From Xanthomonas translucens pv. translucens DSM 18974 (GTDB lineage Bacteria; Pseudomonadota; Gammaproteobacteria; Xanthomonadales; Xanthomonadaceae), in the NCBI RefSeq assembly GCF_000331775.1, contig NZ_CAPJ01000278.1, positions 1 to 18,237 on the forward strand: DNA of 18,237 bases, read 5' to 3'. How positions within the stretch are numbered: position 1 is the stretch's first letter; each line of letters begins with the position of its first letter. This document shows, piece by piece, positions 1 through 7,263 of the stretch. A program made the translations under genes and the position numbers. A model generated the notes under the pieces. The model saw only the letters and a program-made list of their open reading frames with translations. It had not been told where the DNA came from and did no database searches.

Positions 1-144
1 CAGGCGCAGCCACCATGGCGCGGCGGTCAGGTCGCGGCGCACGAACACGCGCTGGCCGTGGCCGTCGGCCTCGCGCACCAGCAGGATGCGGCCGAAGCTG
101 TCGGCCTTGAGGATCTGGGTGGAAGTGGCCGGCGCGCGTGTCAT
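1..144 (-). CDS. N-terminal fragment of an unidentified protein, possibly kinase-like
   Basis: The first 48 codons of a minus-strand gene are present, starting at an ATG at 144 and running off the left edge. The fragment begins MTRAPATSTQILKADSFG and continues with VFVRRDL and APWWLRL. These phrases resemble the start of the RIO/Kdo-kinase-like phosphotransferases found in xanthomonads, but no catalytic motif falls inside the window, so the function is a guess. The gene diverges from the DedA-PAP2 gene with 48 bp between the two start codons, so both promoters must lie in that short gap. Codon use is GC-rich like the neighbours. I am fairly sure it is coding and unsure what it does. Confidence 0.5.
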   Translation of the reverse strand, partial: MTRAPATSTQILKADSFGRILLVREADGHGQRVFVRRDLTAAPWWLRL

Positions 145-180
145 CCGTCCAGTTTAAGCGGAACGCCATCCGCGCCCACT

Positions 181-192
181 TATACTGCCGGC
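181..192 (+). promoter_or_regulatory. Possible -10 box for a leaderless transcript
   Basis: TATACT at 181-186 matches the sigma70 -10 consensus at five of six positions and lies only 6 bases before the ATG at 193. Transcription starting about 7 bases downstream would begin at the start codon itself. No purine-rich Shine-Dalgarno sequence is visible upstream, which fits a leaderless message. No good -35 box is seen near 158-163. Confidence 0.35.
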
Positions 193-2208
193 ATGAATGC
201 ATCATGGATCGACGCCACGCTGGAGTGGATCGCAGCGCATCCCATCCTGGCCGGTGCGGTCATCTTTGCGATCGCTTTCTGCGACGCGGTGATCGTGCTC
301 GGCACCATCGTGCCGGCGCTGCCGCTGCTGTTCGCGATCGGCGTGCTGATCGGACTCGGCCAGATCTCCGGGCCGTACGCGGTGGTCAGCGCCGCGCTCG
401 GCGCGCTGGCCGGCGACGCGCTGAGCTACTGGGTCGGGCATCGCTGGGGCCACCAGCTGCGCAACTACTGGCCGTTCCGGCGCTACCCGCAGTTGCTCGA
501 CCGCGGCGAGACGATGTTCCGCCGCAATGCCTTCAAGAGCATCCTGGTGGCGCGCTACGTCGGTGCGATCCGCCCGTTCGTGCCGGCCGTGGCGGGGATG
601 ATGAAGATGCCGCTGCGCCGCTACTTCGTCGCCAGCGGCGTCGCCGCGGTGACCTGGGCGCTGCTGTTCCTGGGCCCGGGCTGGCTGCTCGGCCAGGCCT
701 ACGACGCGGTGGCCGCGGTCGCCGGGCGCCTGTTCCTGGTGCTGGGCCTGCTGGTGCTGGCGCTGGGTCTGGTCTGGGCGATCGTGCTGTACGGCTATCG
801 CTGGTCGGCCGGGCACATGGACGCGCTGCTGGCGCGCGGCCTGGACTGGTCGCGCCGGCACCCGGTGCTGGGCCGCTACTCGATCGCCGTCTTCGACCCG
901 CAGCGGCGCGAGTCGGTGCCACTGGCGATGCTGGCGGTGATGCTGCTGGCGCTGGGCTGGGGCTGGTTCGCGCTGCTGATGGTGGTGGTCGGCCACGGCG
1001 AGCCGCTGCGGCTGGACCTGGCGGTGCACGACCTGATGCTGGCGCTGCGCAATCCGCTGGCCGACTACCCGATGACTGCGCTGGCCTCGCTGGGCGACTG
1101 GCAGGTGCTGGTGCCGGCCACCGCGCTCGGCCTGGGCTACCTGATCTGGCGCCGGCGCTGGATGGCCGCCGCGCACTGGCTGGCGGCGCTGGCCTTCGGC
1201 CTGGCCCTGACCAAGCTGCTCGGCACCACCGTGCACGTGGTGCGCCCGCCGGCGGCCAGCAGCGGCTTCGGCTTCCCGTCGGTGGCGGTGACCATGGCCA
1301 CCATCAGCTTCGGCTTCTTCGCGGTGCTGATCGCGCGCGAGCTGCCCGGGCGCTCGCGGGTGTGGCCCTACCTGCTGTCGGGCGTGGTGGTGACCCTGAT
1401 CGGCTTCGCGCGCCTGTACCTGGGCGCGCACTGGCTCAGCGACGTGATCGGCGGCATGCTGTTCGGCATCTTCTGGCTGCTGGTGCTGGGCATCGCCTAC
1501 CGCCGCCGCTTCAACCGCGCGTTCTGGATGAAGCCGCTGGCCTGGCTGTTCTATGGCGGCTTCGTCGCCGCGGCGCTGTGGTACGCGCCGCGCGATCTGG
1601 AGCGCAAGCTGGCCAAATTCGAACCGCCGCCGCCGGTGCTGATGGATCTGACCGCCAGCGCGTGGTGGCAGGACGAATGGCGGCTATTGCCGTCGCGGCG
1701 CAACGAATTCGACGACGACCAGCGCTGGCCGCTGGACCTGCAGGTGGCCGGGCCGCTGGCGCCGCTGCAGCGCCAGCTCGAAGCCGCCGGCTGGCGCGTG
1801 CAACCGCAGGCCGGCTGGCAGCAGGCCCTGCAACTACTCGACTACAAGACCCAGGCCGAACGCGTCCCGGTACTGCCGGCGACGCTGGACACCCGCGTGG
1901 AATCGCTGCTGATGCTGCGCAGCGGCCCACGCCCCGGCGAGTTGTACGCGCTGCGCCTGTGGCCGGCGCCGGCGCGGCTGCAACCGGGCAACGTGCCGCT
2001 GTGGCTGGGCAGCGCGCAGAGCCTGCGCTACGAACGCCACGTCAACCTGATCGGCCTGTGGCGCCCGCTGCGCGGCGCCGATCCGGCGCTCAACGCGGTC
2101 ACCGATGCGCTGCACGCCCTGCCCACGCGCAGGGACATGCATCGTCCCTCGCAGGTGCCGGTGCTGCTGGTGGGCAGCGAGGGCGCGGCGCCGGCAGAAG
2201 CTCGGTAA
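193..2208 (+). CDS. DedA / PAP2 / LssY C-terminal domain fusion membrane protein
   Basis: This 671-residue membrane protein has three parts. Residues about 10-200 are a DedA (SNARE-associated, VTT-like) domain with the GDALSYWVG block and the ARYVGAIRPFVPAVAG block. Residues about 240-440 are a PAP2-type phosphatase domain, and residues about 490-650 are a soluble LssY C-terminal-like domain. DedA proteins act in lipid carrier or phospholipid scrambling, and PAP2 domains dephosphorylate lipid phosphates, so a role in recycling lipid-linked phosphates at the inner membrane is likely. PAP2 motif C3 is intact (R407, H413, D417). The C1 lysine is displaced (K341 to R351-P352), and the C2 motif PSGH reads PSVAV at 362-366, so its histidine is missing. 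The start at 193 is preferred over an in-frame upstream start at 58, because 58 would overlap the divergent gene and the DedA domain begins right after 193. Confidence 0.88.
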   Translation: MNASWIDATLEWIAAHPILAGAVIFAIAFCDAVIVLGTIVPALPLLFAIGVLIGLGQISGPYAVVSAALGALAGDALSYWVGHRWGHQLRNYWPFRRYPQLLDRGETMFRRNAFKSILVARYVGAIRPFVPAVAGMMKMPLRRYFVASGVAAVTWALLFLGPGWLLGQAYDAVAAVAGRLFLVLGLLVLALGLVWAIVLYGYRWSAGHMDALLARGLDWSRRHPVLGRYSIAVFDPQRRESVPLAMLAVMLLALGWGWFALLMVVVGHGEPLRLDLAVHDLMLALRNPLADYPMTALASLGDWQVLVPATALGLGYLIWRRRWMAAAHWLAALAFGLALTKLLGTTVHVVRPPAASSGFGFPSVAVTMATISFGFFAVLIARELPGRSRVWPYLLSGVVVTLIGFARLYLGAHWLSDVIGGMLFGIFWLLVLGIAYRRRFNRAFWMKPLAWLFYGGFVAAALWYAPRDLERKLAKFEPPPPVLMDLTASAWWQDEWRLLPSRRNEFDDDQRWPLDLQVAGPLAPLQRQLEAAGWRVQPQAGWQQALQLLDYKTQAERVPVLPATLDTRVESLLMLRSGPRPGELYALRLWPAPARLQPGNVPLWLGSAQSLRYERHVNLIGLWRPLRGADPALNAVTDALHALPTRRDMHRPSQVPVLLVGSEGAAPAEAR

Positions 2209-2257
2209 CCCATCCGATTCAGCGCTCTACCACAGCATCATTGGGTAGCGACGCAAT

Positions 2258-2323
2258 GTAGGAGCGGCTTCAGCCGCGACAGGTTTCATTGGTAAAGCCT
2301 GTCGCGGCGGGAGCTACTCCTGC
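2258..2323. repeat. REP-like inverted pair
   Basis: The left arm (2258-2283) begins GTAGGAGCGGCTTCAGCCGC. The right arm (2298-2323) is its reverse complement with 21 of 26 positions matching. Each arm can also fold on itself (GCGGC, TTCA loop, GCCGC in the left arm). The leading GTAG tetranucleotide and the head-to-tail pairing are features of REP/BIME elements mobilised by RAYT transposases, such as the GTAG repeats of Stenotrophomonas. It lies between the convergent ends of the DedA-PAP2 and LON-domain genes and could act as a shared transcription end. Confidence 0.75.
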
Positions 2324-2412
2324 AGGTGCTGGATCGTGCATTGAGGCATCCGCAATGGCAGCGTTGCCACGGAGCCGTGGCCGTGAGCGACAGCTCCTGC
2401 GACTCCCGATCC

Positions 2413-2997
2413 TCAGGGAATCCACCCCAACAACTGCTCCAGCCGCTCGTGCGGATCGTCTTGCTGCAGCAGCGCCAGGCGCTGGCGCTCGTCCAGCGGC
2501 AGCAGTTCGGCCAGGCGCCAGCCGACCCAGGCGGCCTGGTCGAGCAGGCGCGGGCCGGCCACCGGAAACACCTCGGCGGCCTGGTCGAGGATGCTGTCCA
2601 GCACGACCGACAACAGCGCGTGCTGCGGCTGCAGTTCGTCGTCCTCGTCCGGCTCGCGCCAGTGCACCTCGGCGACCACCAGGCCGTTGTCGCGGACCCG
2701 GCTGCGCAGCACGTGGAAGCGGCGTTCGCCGCGCAGGCTCAGCACCAGCACGCCGTCGGCGCCGACGTCGAAATCGACGATGCGCGCCTCGGTGCCGTAC
2801 GCGGCCGGCAGCGCCGGCGCGCCGGTCTCGCTGCCTTCCAGGATCAGGCACACGCCGAAGCCGCCGCCGCTGCGGCCGCACTCGCGCACCAGGTCCAGGT
2901 AGCGGCGTTCGAACACGCGCAGCTTGATCGACGCCCCTGGCAGCAGCACCGCATGCAGGGGGAACAGCGGCAGCGTGCTGCGCTCGTCTTCGCTCAT
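2413..2997 (-). CDS. Stand-alone LON substrate-binding domain protein
   Basis: The 194-residue protein begins MSEDERSTLPLFPLHAVLLP, the classic start of the LON N-terminal domain (PF02190). It carries FERRYLDLVRE and a GFGVCLI strand, then an acidic segment (EPDEDDE) and a helical C-terminus ending LLGWIP. There is no AAA+ ATPase and no Ser-Lys protease domain, so it is not a Lon protease. The family (COG2802-like) is of uncertain function, probably binding unfolded or specific protein substrates. The ATG at 2997 has a GGAG sequence just upstream. Longer in-frame starts would run into mpl, whose stop lies 28 bases upstream, so the two are probably cotranscribed, with this gene second. Confidence 0.83.
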   Translation of the reverse strand: MSEDERSTLPLFPLHAVLLPGASIKLRVFERRYLDLVRECGRSGGGFGVCLILEGSETGAPALPAAYGTEARIVDFDVGADGVLVLSLRGERRFHVLRSRVRDNGLVVAEVHWREPDEDDELQPQHALLSVVLDSILDQAAEVFPVAGPRLLDQAAWVGWRLAELLPLDERQRLALLQQDDPHERLEQLLGWIP

Positions 2998-3025
2998 GCG
3001 CGCGCTCCGCAGTGCGTCATCGCGT

Positions 3026-4471
3026 TCATTGCAGCGCCGCCAGGAAGCGCCGCGGCGCGCCGTCGAAGCCGCCGTTGGACATGAACACCACATGGTCGCC
3101 GGCACGCGCCTGCGCCTGCAGCGCCGCCAGCAGCGCATCCACGTCCGCCGCGGCACAGGCCTGGCCGCGCAGCGCGGCGATCACCTTGCCGGCGTCCCAG
3201 GCCAGCTCCGGCCGCTGCAGGAACACCACCGCATCGGCGGCGTCCAGCGCCGGCGCCAGCGCGTCGGCATGCGCACCCAGGCGCATCGAATTGCTGCGCG
3301 GCTCCATCGCCACCACGATACGCGCCTTACCGACCCTGGCGCGCAGGCCCTCCAGGGTGGTGCGGATCGCAGTGGGGTGATGCGCGAAGTCGTCGTAGAC
3401 GGTGATGCCCTGCGCCTGGCCGAGCACTTCCAGACGCCGCTTGACGCTGCGGAACTGCGCCAGCGCCGGCATCACCTGCGCCGGCGCCACACCGACCGCA
3501 TGCGCCGCGGCCAGCGCCGCCAGCGCGTTCATCACGTTGTGCCGGCCGAGCAGCGGCCAGCGCACTTCGCCCAGTTCCTGGCCGTGATGCAGCACCGCGA
3601 AATGGCTACCGTCGGCCGCCAGCGGGCGCGCGCTCCATTCGAACGCAGGATCGAAGCCGAAACGCTCCACCGGCGTCCAGCAGCCCATCGCCAGCACCTC
3701 GCGCAGATGCGCGTCCTCGCCGTTGACGATCAGCCGCCCGCGCCGCGGCACGGTGCGGACCAGGTGATGGAACTGGCGCTGGATCGCGGCCACGTCGGGG
3801 AAGATGTCGGCGTGGTCGTATTCGAGATTGTTGAGGATTGCCACCAGCGGACGGTAGTGCACGAACTTGCTGCGCTTGTCGAAGAACGCGGTGTCGTACT
3901 CGTCGGCTTCGACCACGAACAGCGGCCGCTCGGCCGCGCGCGCAGCGTCCTGCGCAGCAGCGCCGCCAGCGACCGCCTGTGCCGGGCCGCGCGCGCCGCC
4001 GGACACGGACGCCTTGCCGCCCAGACGCGCGGAAACGCCGAAATCCTCGGCCACGCCGCCGATCAGGAAGCCCGGCTCACGGCCGGCCGCCTGCAGCAAC
4101 CAGGTCAGGATGCTGGTGGTGGTGGTCTTGCCATGGGTGCCGGCCACCGCCAGCGTGTCGCGCCCGGGCAGCACCCGCTCGCTCAGCCATTGCGCGCCGG
4201 AGGTGTAGGCACGCCCGGCATCCAGCACCGCCTCGACCGCGGCATTGCCGCGCGACAGCGCATTGCCGACGATCACTTGCGCGCAGTCGGCGCCAATATG
4301 CTCGGGCAGGTAGCCCTGCTGCAGCGCGATGCCGAGGTGTTCCAGTTGCGTGGACATCGGCGGGTAAATCGCCTGATCGCTGCCTTCGACCTCATGGCCG
4401 AGTTCGCGCGCCAGCGCGGCGACCCCCCCCATGAACGTACCGGCGATGCCGAGAATGTGGATCTTGCTCAT
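3026..4471 (-). CDS. mpl: UDP-N-acetylmuramate:L-Ala-gamma-D-Glu-meso-DAP ligase (Mpl)
   Basis: Mpl reattaches the recycled tripeptide L-Ala-gamma-D-Glu-meso-DAP to UDP-MurNAc in the cytoplasm, using ATP, during peptidoglycan recycling. The 481-residue protein starts MSKIHILGIAGTFMGG, the Mpl form of the Mur-ligase N-terminal fold. It has the ATP loop GTHGKT at 111-116, EADEYD at 188-193, NNLEYDHADIF at 214-224, then GRHNVMNALAAL and a DDFAHHPTAI block near the start of the C-terminal domain. The family is usually about 455 residues. The extra length is mostly an Ala/Gly-rich insertion at about 152-183, just before EADEYD. The start at 4471 is set by homology; a further 56 upstream codons look non-coding. 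A run of eight G (4423-4430, coding strand) sits at codons 14-17. Confidence 0.95.
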   Translation of the reverse strand: MSKIHILGIAGTFMGGVAALARELGHEVEGSDQAIYPPMSTQLEHLGIALQQGYLPEHIGADCAQVIVGNALSRGNAAVEAVLDAGRAYTSGAQWLSERVLPGRDTLAVAGTHGKTTTTSILTWLLQAAGREPGFLIGGVAEDFGVSARLGGKASVSGGARGPAQAVAGGAAAQDAARAAERPLFVVEADEYDTAFFDKRSKFVHYRPLVAILNNLEYDHADIFPDVAAIQRQFHHLVRTVPRRGRLIVNGEDAHLREVLAMGCWTPVERFGFDPAFEWSARPLAADGSHFAVLHHGQELGEVRWPLLGRHNVMNALAALAAAHAVGVAPAQVMPALAQFRSVKRRLEVLGQAQGITVYDDFAHHPTAIRTTLEGLRARVGKARIVVAMEPRSNSMRLGAHADALAPALDAADAVVFLQRPELAWDAGKVIAALRGQACAAADVDALLAALQAQARAGDHVVFMSNGGFDGAPRRFLAALQ

Positions 4472-4772
4472 GGGCCGATTGTCGCCGATCCCCCGGCGTG
4501 CGCAAACCGGCGCGCAGCGGCGGCCGGCCCGCGGCGCGGTGCCATCGAAGGATGAGCTGCCCTCGTTCCGCCCTTGAAACGGCGACCAAGCCAAATAGGA
4601 AATCCCCCACAGCCGCTGAAGAAACTTCCCGATAGGCAAGTCGGGGCCGACATCGAAAATGAACGCGCCAGCCGCAGCATCCCTACGGCCCTACTCCCCA
4701 AGAGGCCATTCCCAAGGGAACTCATGCTGTGGGGCCTTGAACAAGCCCGTTCGCTGGCACCTGACGATTCTC

Positions 4773-4930
4773 GGCTTGCCGCCGCGTCGCGCGCGGCGGC
4801 AGGCGTGGTTTGGCCTTGCCCACCGTGGGCGGCGGATGCGGTCGCATCCTTGCGCAGAACGCGGCTCGCTGCCTGCTTGGCGCGAACGCGCGGCAGGCGG
4901 AGTCCGCCACCGACCCGGCGGGCTCAAGCC
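4773..4930. repeat. Multi-hairpin structured element of unknown type
   Basis: Successive inverted repeats lie in about 160 bp: a perfect 9-bp stem with a 5-base loop (4778-4786 with 4792-4800), GCCCA/TGGGC (4818-4830), GGATGC/GCATCC (4834-4849), GCCTGC/GCAGGC with an inner GCGCG/CGCGC (4871-4898), and GGCGGA/TCCGCC (4896-4908). An outer stem, GGCTTG at 4773-4778 with CAAGCC at 4925-4930, could close the whole set; it extends through CCGCC/GGCGG in competition with the first hairpin. It could be a repeated genomic element, a structured RNA or a leader for mpl. I do not recognise it. Confidence 0.45.
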
Positions 4931-4971
4931 CTGTGGGCAGTCAGCATGTTTGCCTCACGTCCTTCGCTTTT

Positions 4972-5052
4972 GCAGGAGCGGTTTCAACCGCGACCAACAC
5001 GACGACGAAAATGCCGGCTGCGGGTGCGGTCGGGGCCGAAGTCCCTCCCACA
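4972..5052. repeat. REP-like inverted pair
   Basis: A plus-oriented unit at 4972-4995 begins GCAGGAGCGGTTTCAACCGC. A minus-oriented unit at 5029-5052, read on the minus strand, begins TGTGGGAGGGACTTCGGC. Both match the same core as the repeat at 2258, with covarying changes inside the small stem (GCGGTTTCAACCGC in the first). Confidence 0.65.
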
Positions 5053-5088
5053 AGAGGCCTGGCAACTCCGCGGCGCCGGTGGAACCCT

Positions 5089-5171
5089 TGTGGGAGCGAC
5101 TATCAGTGGCGACGAACGCAGCGGCGAGCCTTCCGGCTTCGGGCGTTGTCGCGGCTGAATCCGCTCCTACA
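5089..5171. repeat. REP-like inverted pair
   Basis: A plus unit at 5089-5113 begins TGTGGGAGCGACTATCAG. A minus unit at 5148-5171 reads TGTAGGAGCGGATTCAGCCG on the minus strand. With the pair at 4972-5052 it makes four units in strict plus, minus, plus, minus order within 200 bp, downstream of adk. Confidence 0.65.
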
Positions 5172-5287
5172 GTGCGCCCGGCACGATGCCCGCGAGCCTG
5201 CGACGCAGCGCCGCGGAGGGGGGCAAGACCATCCACCATCGGTCGCGCCGAGCGCCGTACGAGACGGCCGCTCGGCGCAGGGCCGTC

Positions 5288-5851
5288 TCAGCGGCCGATC
5301 GCCGCCAGGATGCGCGCCAGCACTTCGTCCAGCGAGCCGACGCCGTCCACGCGCGCCAGGGTGCCGCGCTTGTCGTAGAAACCGATCACCGGCGCGGTCG
5401 AATCGTTGTACACCTGCAGGCGCTTGCGCACCGACTCGGGATTGTCGTCTTCGCGGCCTTCGGCCTTGGCGCGGCCGGCGATGCGCTCGACCAGCAATTC
5501 GGTGGCCACGTCCAGCTGCACCACCGCGTCCAGCGGCTGGCCGATCTTGGCCAGCAGTTCGTCCAGCGCCGAGGCCTGGGCCAGATTGCGCGGATAACCG
5601 TCGAGGATGAAACCGTTGGCGACGTCGTCGCGGCCGAGGCGCGATTCGAGCATGCCGAGCAGGATGTCGTCGGAAACCAGGTCGCCGCGCGCCATCACTT
5701 CCTTGGCCTGCATGCCGAGCGGAGTGCCGGCGGCGACTTCGGCGCGCAGCAGATCGCCGGTGGAGATGTGCGGGATCTGCAGCTTGTCCTTCAGGCGGGC
5801 CGCCTGCGTGCCCTTGCCCGATCCGGGCGGTCCCAACAGAACCAATCGCAT
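5288..5851 (-). CDS. adk: Adenylate kinase, short form
   Basis: Adk interconverts ATP + AMP and 2 ADP in the cytoplasm. The 187-residue protein has the P-loop GPPGSGKGT at 7-15, the AMP-binding STGDLLRAE segment, the GFILDGYPRN block, and a short lid around GREDDNPESVRKRL. The zinc-finger-type long lid found in 214-residue enterobacterial enzymes is absent, so this is the short form. The ATG at 5851 is chosen over the in-frame TTG one codon upstream because GAGGAG lies 8 bases before the ATG. It diverges from pfp with 145 bp between the start codons. Its 3' end faces the repeat-rich spacer. Confidence 0.96.
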   Translation of the reverse strand: MRLVLLGPPGSGKGTQAARLKDKLQIPHISTGDLLRAEVAAGTPLGMQAKEVMARGDLVSDDILLGMLESRLGRDDVANGFILDGYPRNLAQASALDELLAKIGQPLDAVVQLDVATELLVERIAGRAKAEGREDDNPESVRKRLQVYNDSTAPVIGFYDKRGTLARVDGVGSLDEVLARILAAIGR

Positions 5852-5951
5852 CAACCTGACTCCTCGAGGAAATTACCGTGCGCGGCCGGCGGCGTTAGAC
5901 TCGGGGGCCACGCCTGCGCTGTACCGCAAGGTCCCCAGCTTACCGCATCCG

Positions 5952-5973
5952 GGCAATGTCCCGGCAATGTCCC
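5952..5973 (+). repeat. Two exact tandem 11-bp units upstream of pfp
   Basis: GGCAATGTCCC is repeated exactly twice (5952-5962 and 5963-5973) in the leader of pfp. The second copy contains an in-frame ATG at 5967 that is an alternative, less likely start for Pfp. Confidence 0.6.
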
Positions 5974-5996
5974 CACCCCAGGAGCGAGCCCCGACC

Positions 5997-7256
5997 ATGG
6001 CCCAAGGCACCCTGCTGTACGCACAATCCGGCGGCGTCACCGCCGTCATCAACGCCAGCGCCGCCGCCGTGATCGGCGAGGCGCGCGCGCGCAAGGTCAA
6101 GGTCCTGGCGGCGCGCAACGGCATTCTCGGCGCGCTGCGCGAGGAACTGATCGACACTTCCAAGGAATCGGCCGCGGCGATCCGCGCGCTGGCGCACACG
6201 CCCGGCGGCGCGTTCGGTTCGTGCCGCTACAAGCTCAAGTCGCTGGAGGCCGACCGCGCCAAGTACGAGCGGCTGCTGGAGGTGTTCAAGGCGCACGACG
6301 TGCGCTATTTCCTCTACAACGGCGGCAACGACTCGGCCGACACCGCGTGGAAGGTGTCGCAGCTGGCCGACGCCTTCGGCTATCCGCTGCACTGCATCGG
6401 CGTGCCCAAGACCATCGACAACGACCTGGCGGTCACCGACACCTGCCCCGGTTTCGGTTCGGCCGCCAAGTACACCGCGGTGTCGGTGCGCGAGGCGGCG
6501 CTGGACGTGGCGGCGATGGCCGAGACCTCGACAAAGGTTTTTGTCTACGAGGCGATGGGCCGCCACGCCGGCTGGCTGGCGGCAGCGGCCGGGCTGGCCG
6601 CACAGTCGCCCGACGACGCGCCGCAGATCATCCTGTTCCCCGAACGCGCCTACGACGAAGCCGCATTCCTGGCGCAGGTGCGCAAGGTGGTGGACAAGGT
6701 CGGCTGGTGCGTGGTGGTGGCCAGCGAAGGCATCCAGACCGCCGACGGGCGCTTCGTCGCCGATGCCGGCAGCGGCACCGACGCGTTCGGCCACAGCCAG
6801 CTCGGCGGCGTGGCGGCGTACCTGGCCGGCAAGGTCAAGGCCGAACTCGGTTACAAGGTGCACTGGACCCTGCCCGACTACCTGCAGCGCTCGGCCCGCC
6901 ACATCGCCTCGAAGACCGACTGGGAGCAGGCGCAGGCGGCCGGCAAGGCGGCGGTGCAGTTCGCGCTGAAGGGCATGAACGCGGTGATGCCGGTGATCGT
7001 GCGCAGCAGCGATGCGCCCTACCGCTGGAAGATCGAGGCCGCGCCGCTGAGCAAGATCGCCAACCACGAGAAGAAGATGCCGCCGGCGTTCCTGCGCAAG
7101 GACGGCTTCGGCATCACCGAGAAGGCACGCCGCTACCTGCAGCCGCTGATCCGCGGCGAAGCCTATCAGCCGTACGACCGCAGCGACGGGCTGCCGAAGT
7201 ACGTGGCGCTGAAGAATGTGGCGGTGAAGAAGAAGCTGCCGGCCTGGGAGGGCTGA
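5997..7256 (+). CDS. pfp: Pyrophosphate-dependent 6-phosphofructokinase
   Basis: This 419-residue cytoplasmic enzyme reversibly phosphorylates fructose 6-phosphate using PPi instead of ATP. Motifs are SGGVTAVINA at 11-20, GGND at 109-112, PKTIDND at 137-143 and MGRHAGW at 187-193. Two residues mark it as PPi-dependent: D112 stands where ATP enzymes have glycine, and K138 stands where they have glycine (PGTIDND). The start at 5997 (MAQGTLLYAQ) has GGAG 12 bases upstream; an in-frame ATG at 5967 would add ten unconserved residues. It diverges from adk. A heptamer repeat array starts 8 bases after its stop. The next plus-strand metabolic gene is the H+-translocating pyrophosphatase, which uses the same substrate. 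Because the reaction is reversible it can serve glycolysis or gluconeogenesis. Confidence 0.95.
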   Translation: MAQGTLLYAQSGGVTAVINASAAAVIGEARARKVKVLAARNGILGALREELIDTSKESAAAIRALAHTPGGAFGSCRYKLKSLEADRAKYERLLEVFKAHDVRYFLYNGGNDSADTAWKVSQLADAFGYPLHCIGVPKTIDNDLAVTDTCPGFGSAAKYTAVSVREAALDVAAMAETSTKVFVYEAMGRHAGWLAAAAGLAAQSPDDAPQIILFPERAYDEAAFLAQVRKVVDKVGWCVVVASEGIQTADGRFVADAGSGTDAFGHSQLGGVAAYLAGKVKAELGYKVHWTLPDYLQRSARHIASKTDWEQAQAAGKAAVQFALKGMNAVMPVIVRSSDAPYRWKIEAAPLSKIANHEKKMPPAFLRKDGFGITEKARRYLQPLIRGEAYQPYDRSDGLPKYVALKNVAVKKKLPAWEG

Positions 7257-7263
7257 CGGGCGC

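Larger units (their letters stand above)
4472..5287. other. 816 bp intergenic region between adk and mpl
   Basis: No convincing gene is seen here. It lies upstream of mpl and beyond the 3' end of adk, both on the minus strand. It holds a cluster of hairpins at 4773-4930 and four REP-like units forming two inverted pairs at 4972-5171, listed separately. Minus-strand reading frames of 62 and 78 codons cover the hairpin cluster (4722-4910 and 4691-4927), but both lack recognisable domains and share the same DNA, so they are more likely by-products of a repeat than genes. Confidence 0.6.

Noticed and set aside
2413..2997. Lon protease
   Set aside because: Only the LON N-terminal domain is present; there is no ATPase and no Ser-Lys protease domain, and the gene is short and complete.
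2924..4555. Plus-strand open frame of 543 codons opposite mpl
   Set aside because: Shadow of mpl, with a composition rich in Arg, His and Gln and no motif.
4691..4927. Small minus-strand genes of 62 and 78 codons
   Set aside because: The two frames share the same hairpin-rich DNA, are Arg/Pro-rich, and have no start signal or domain.
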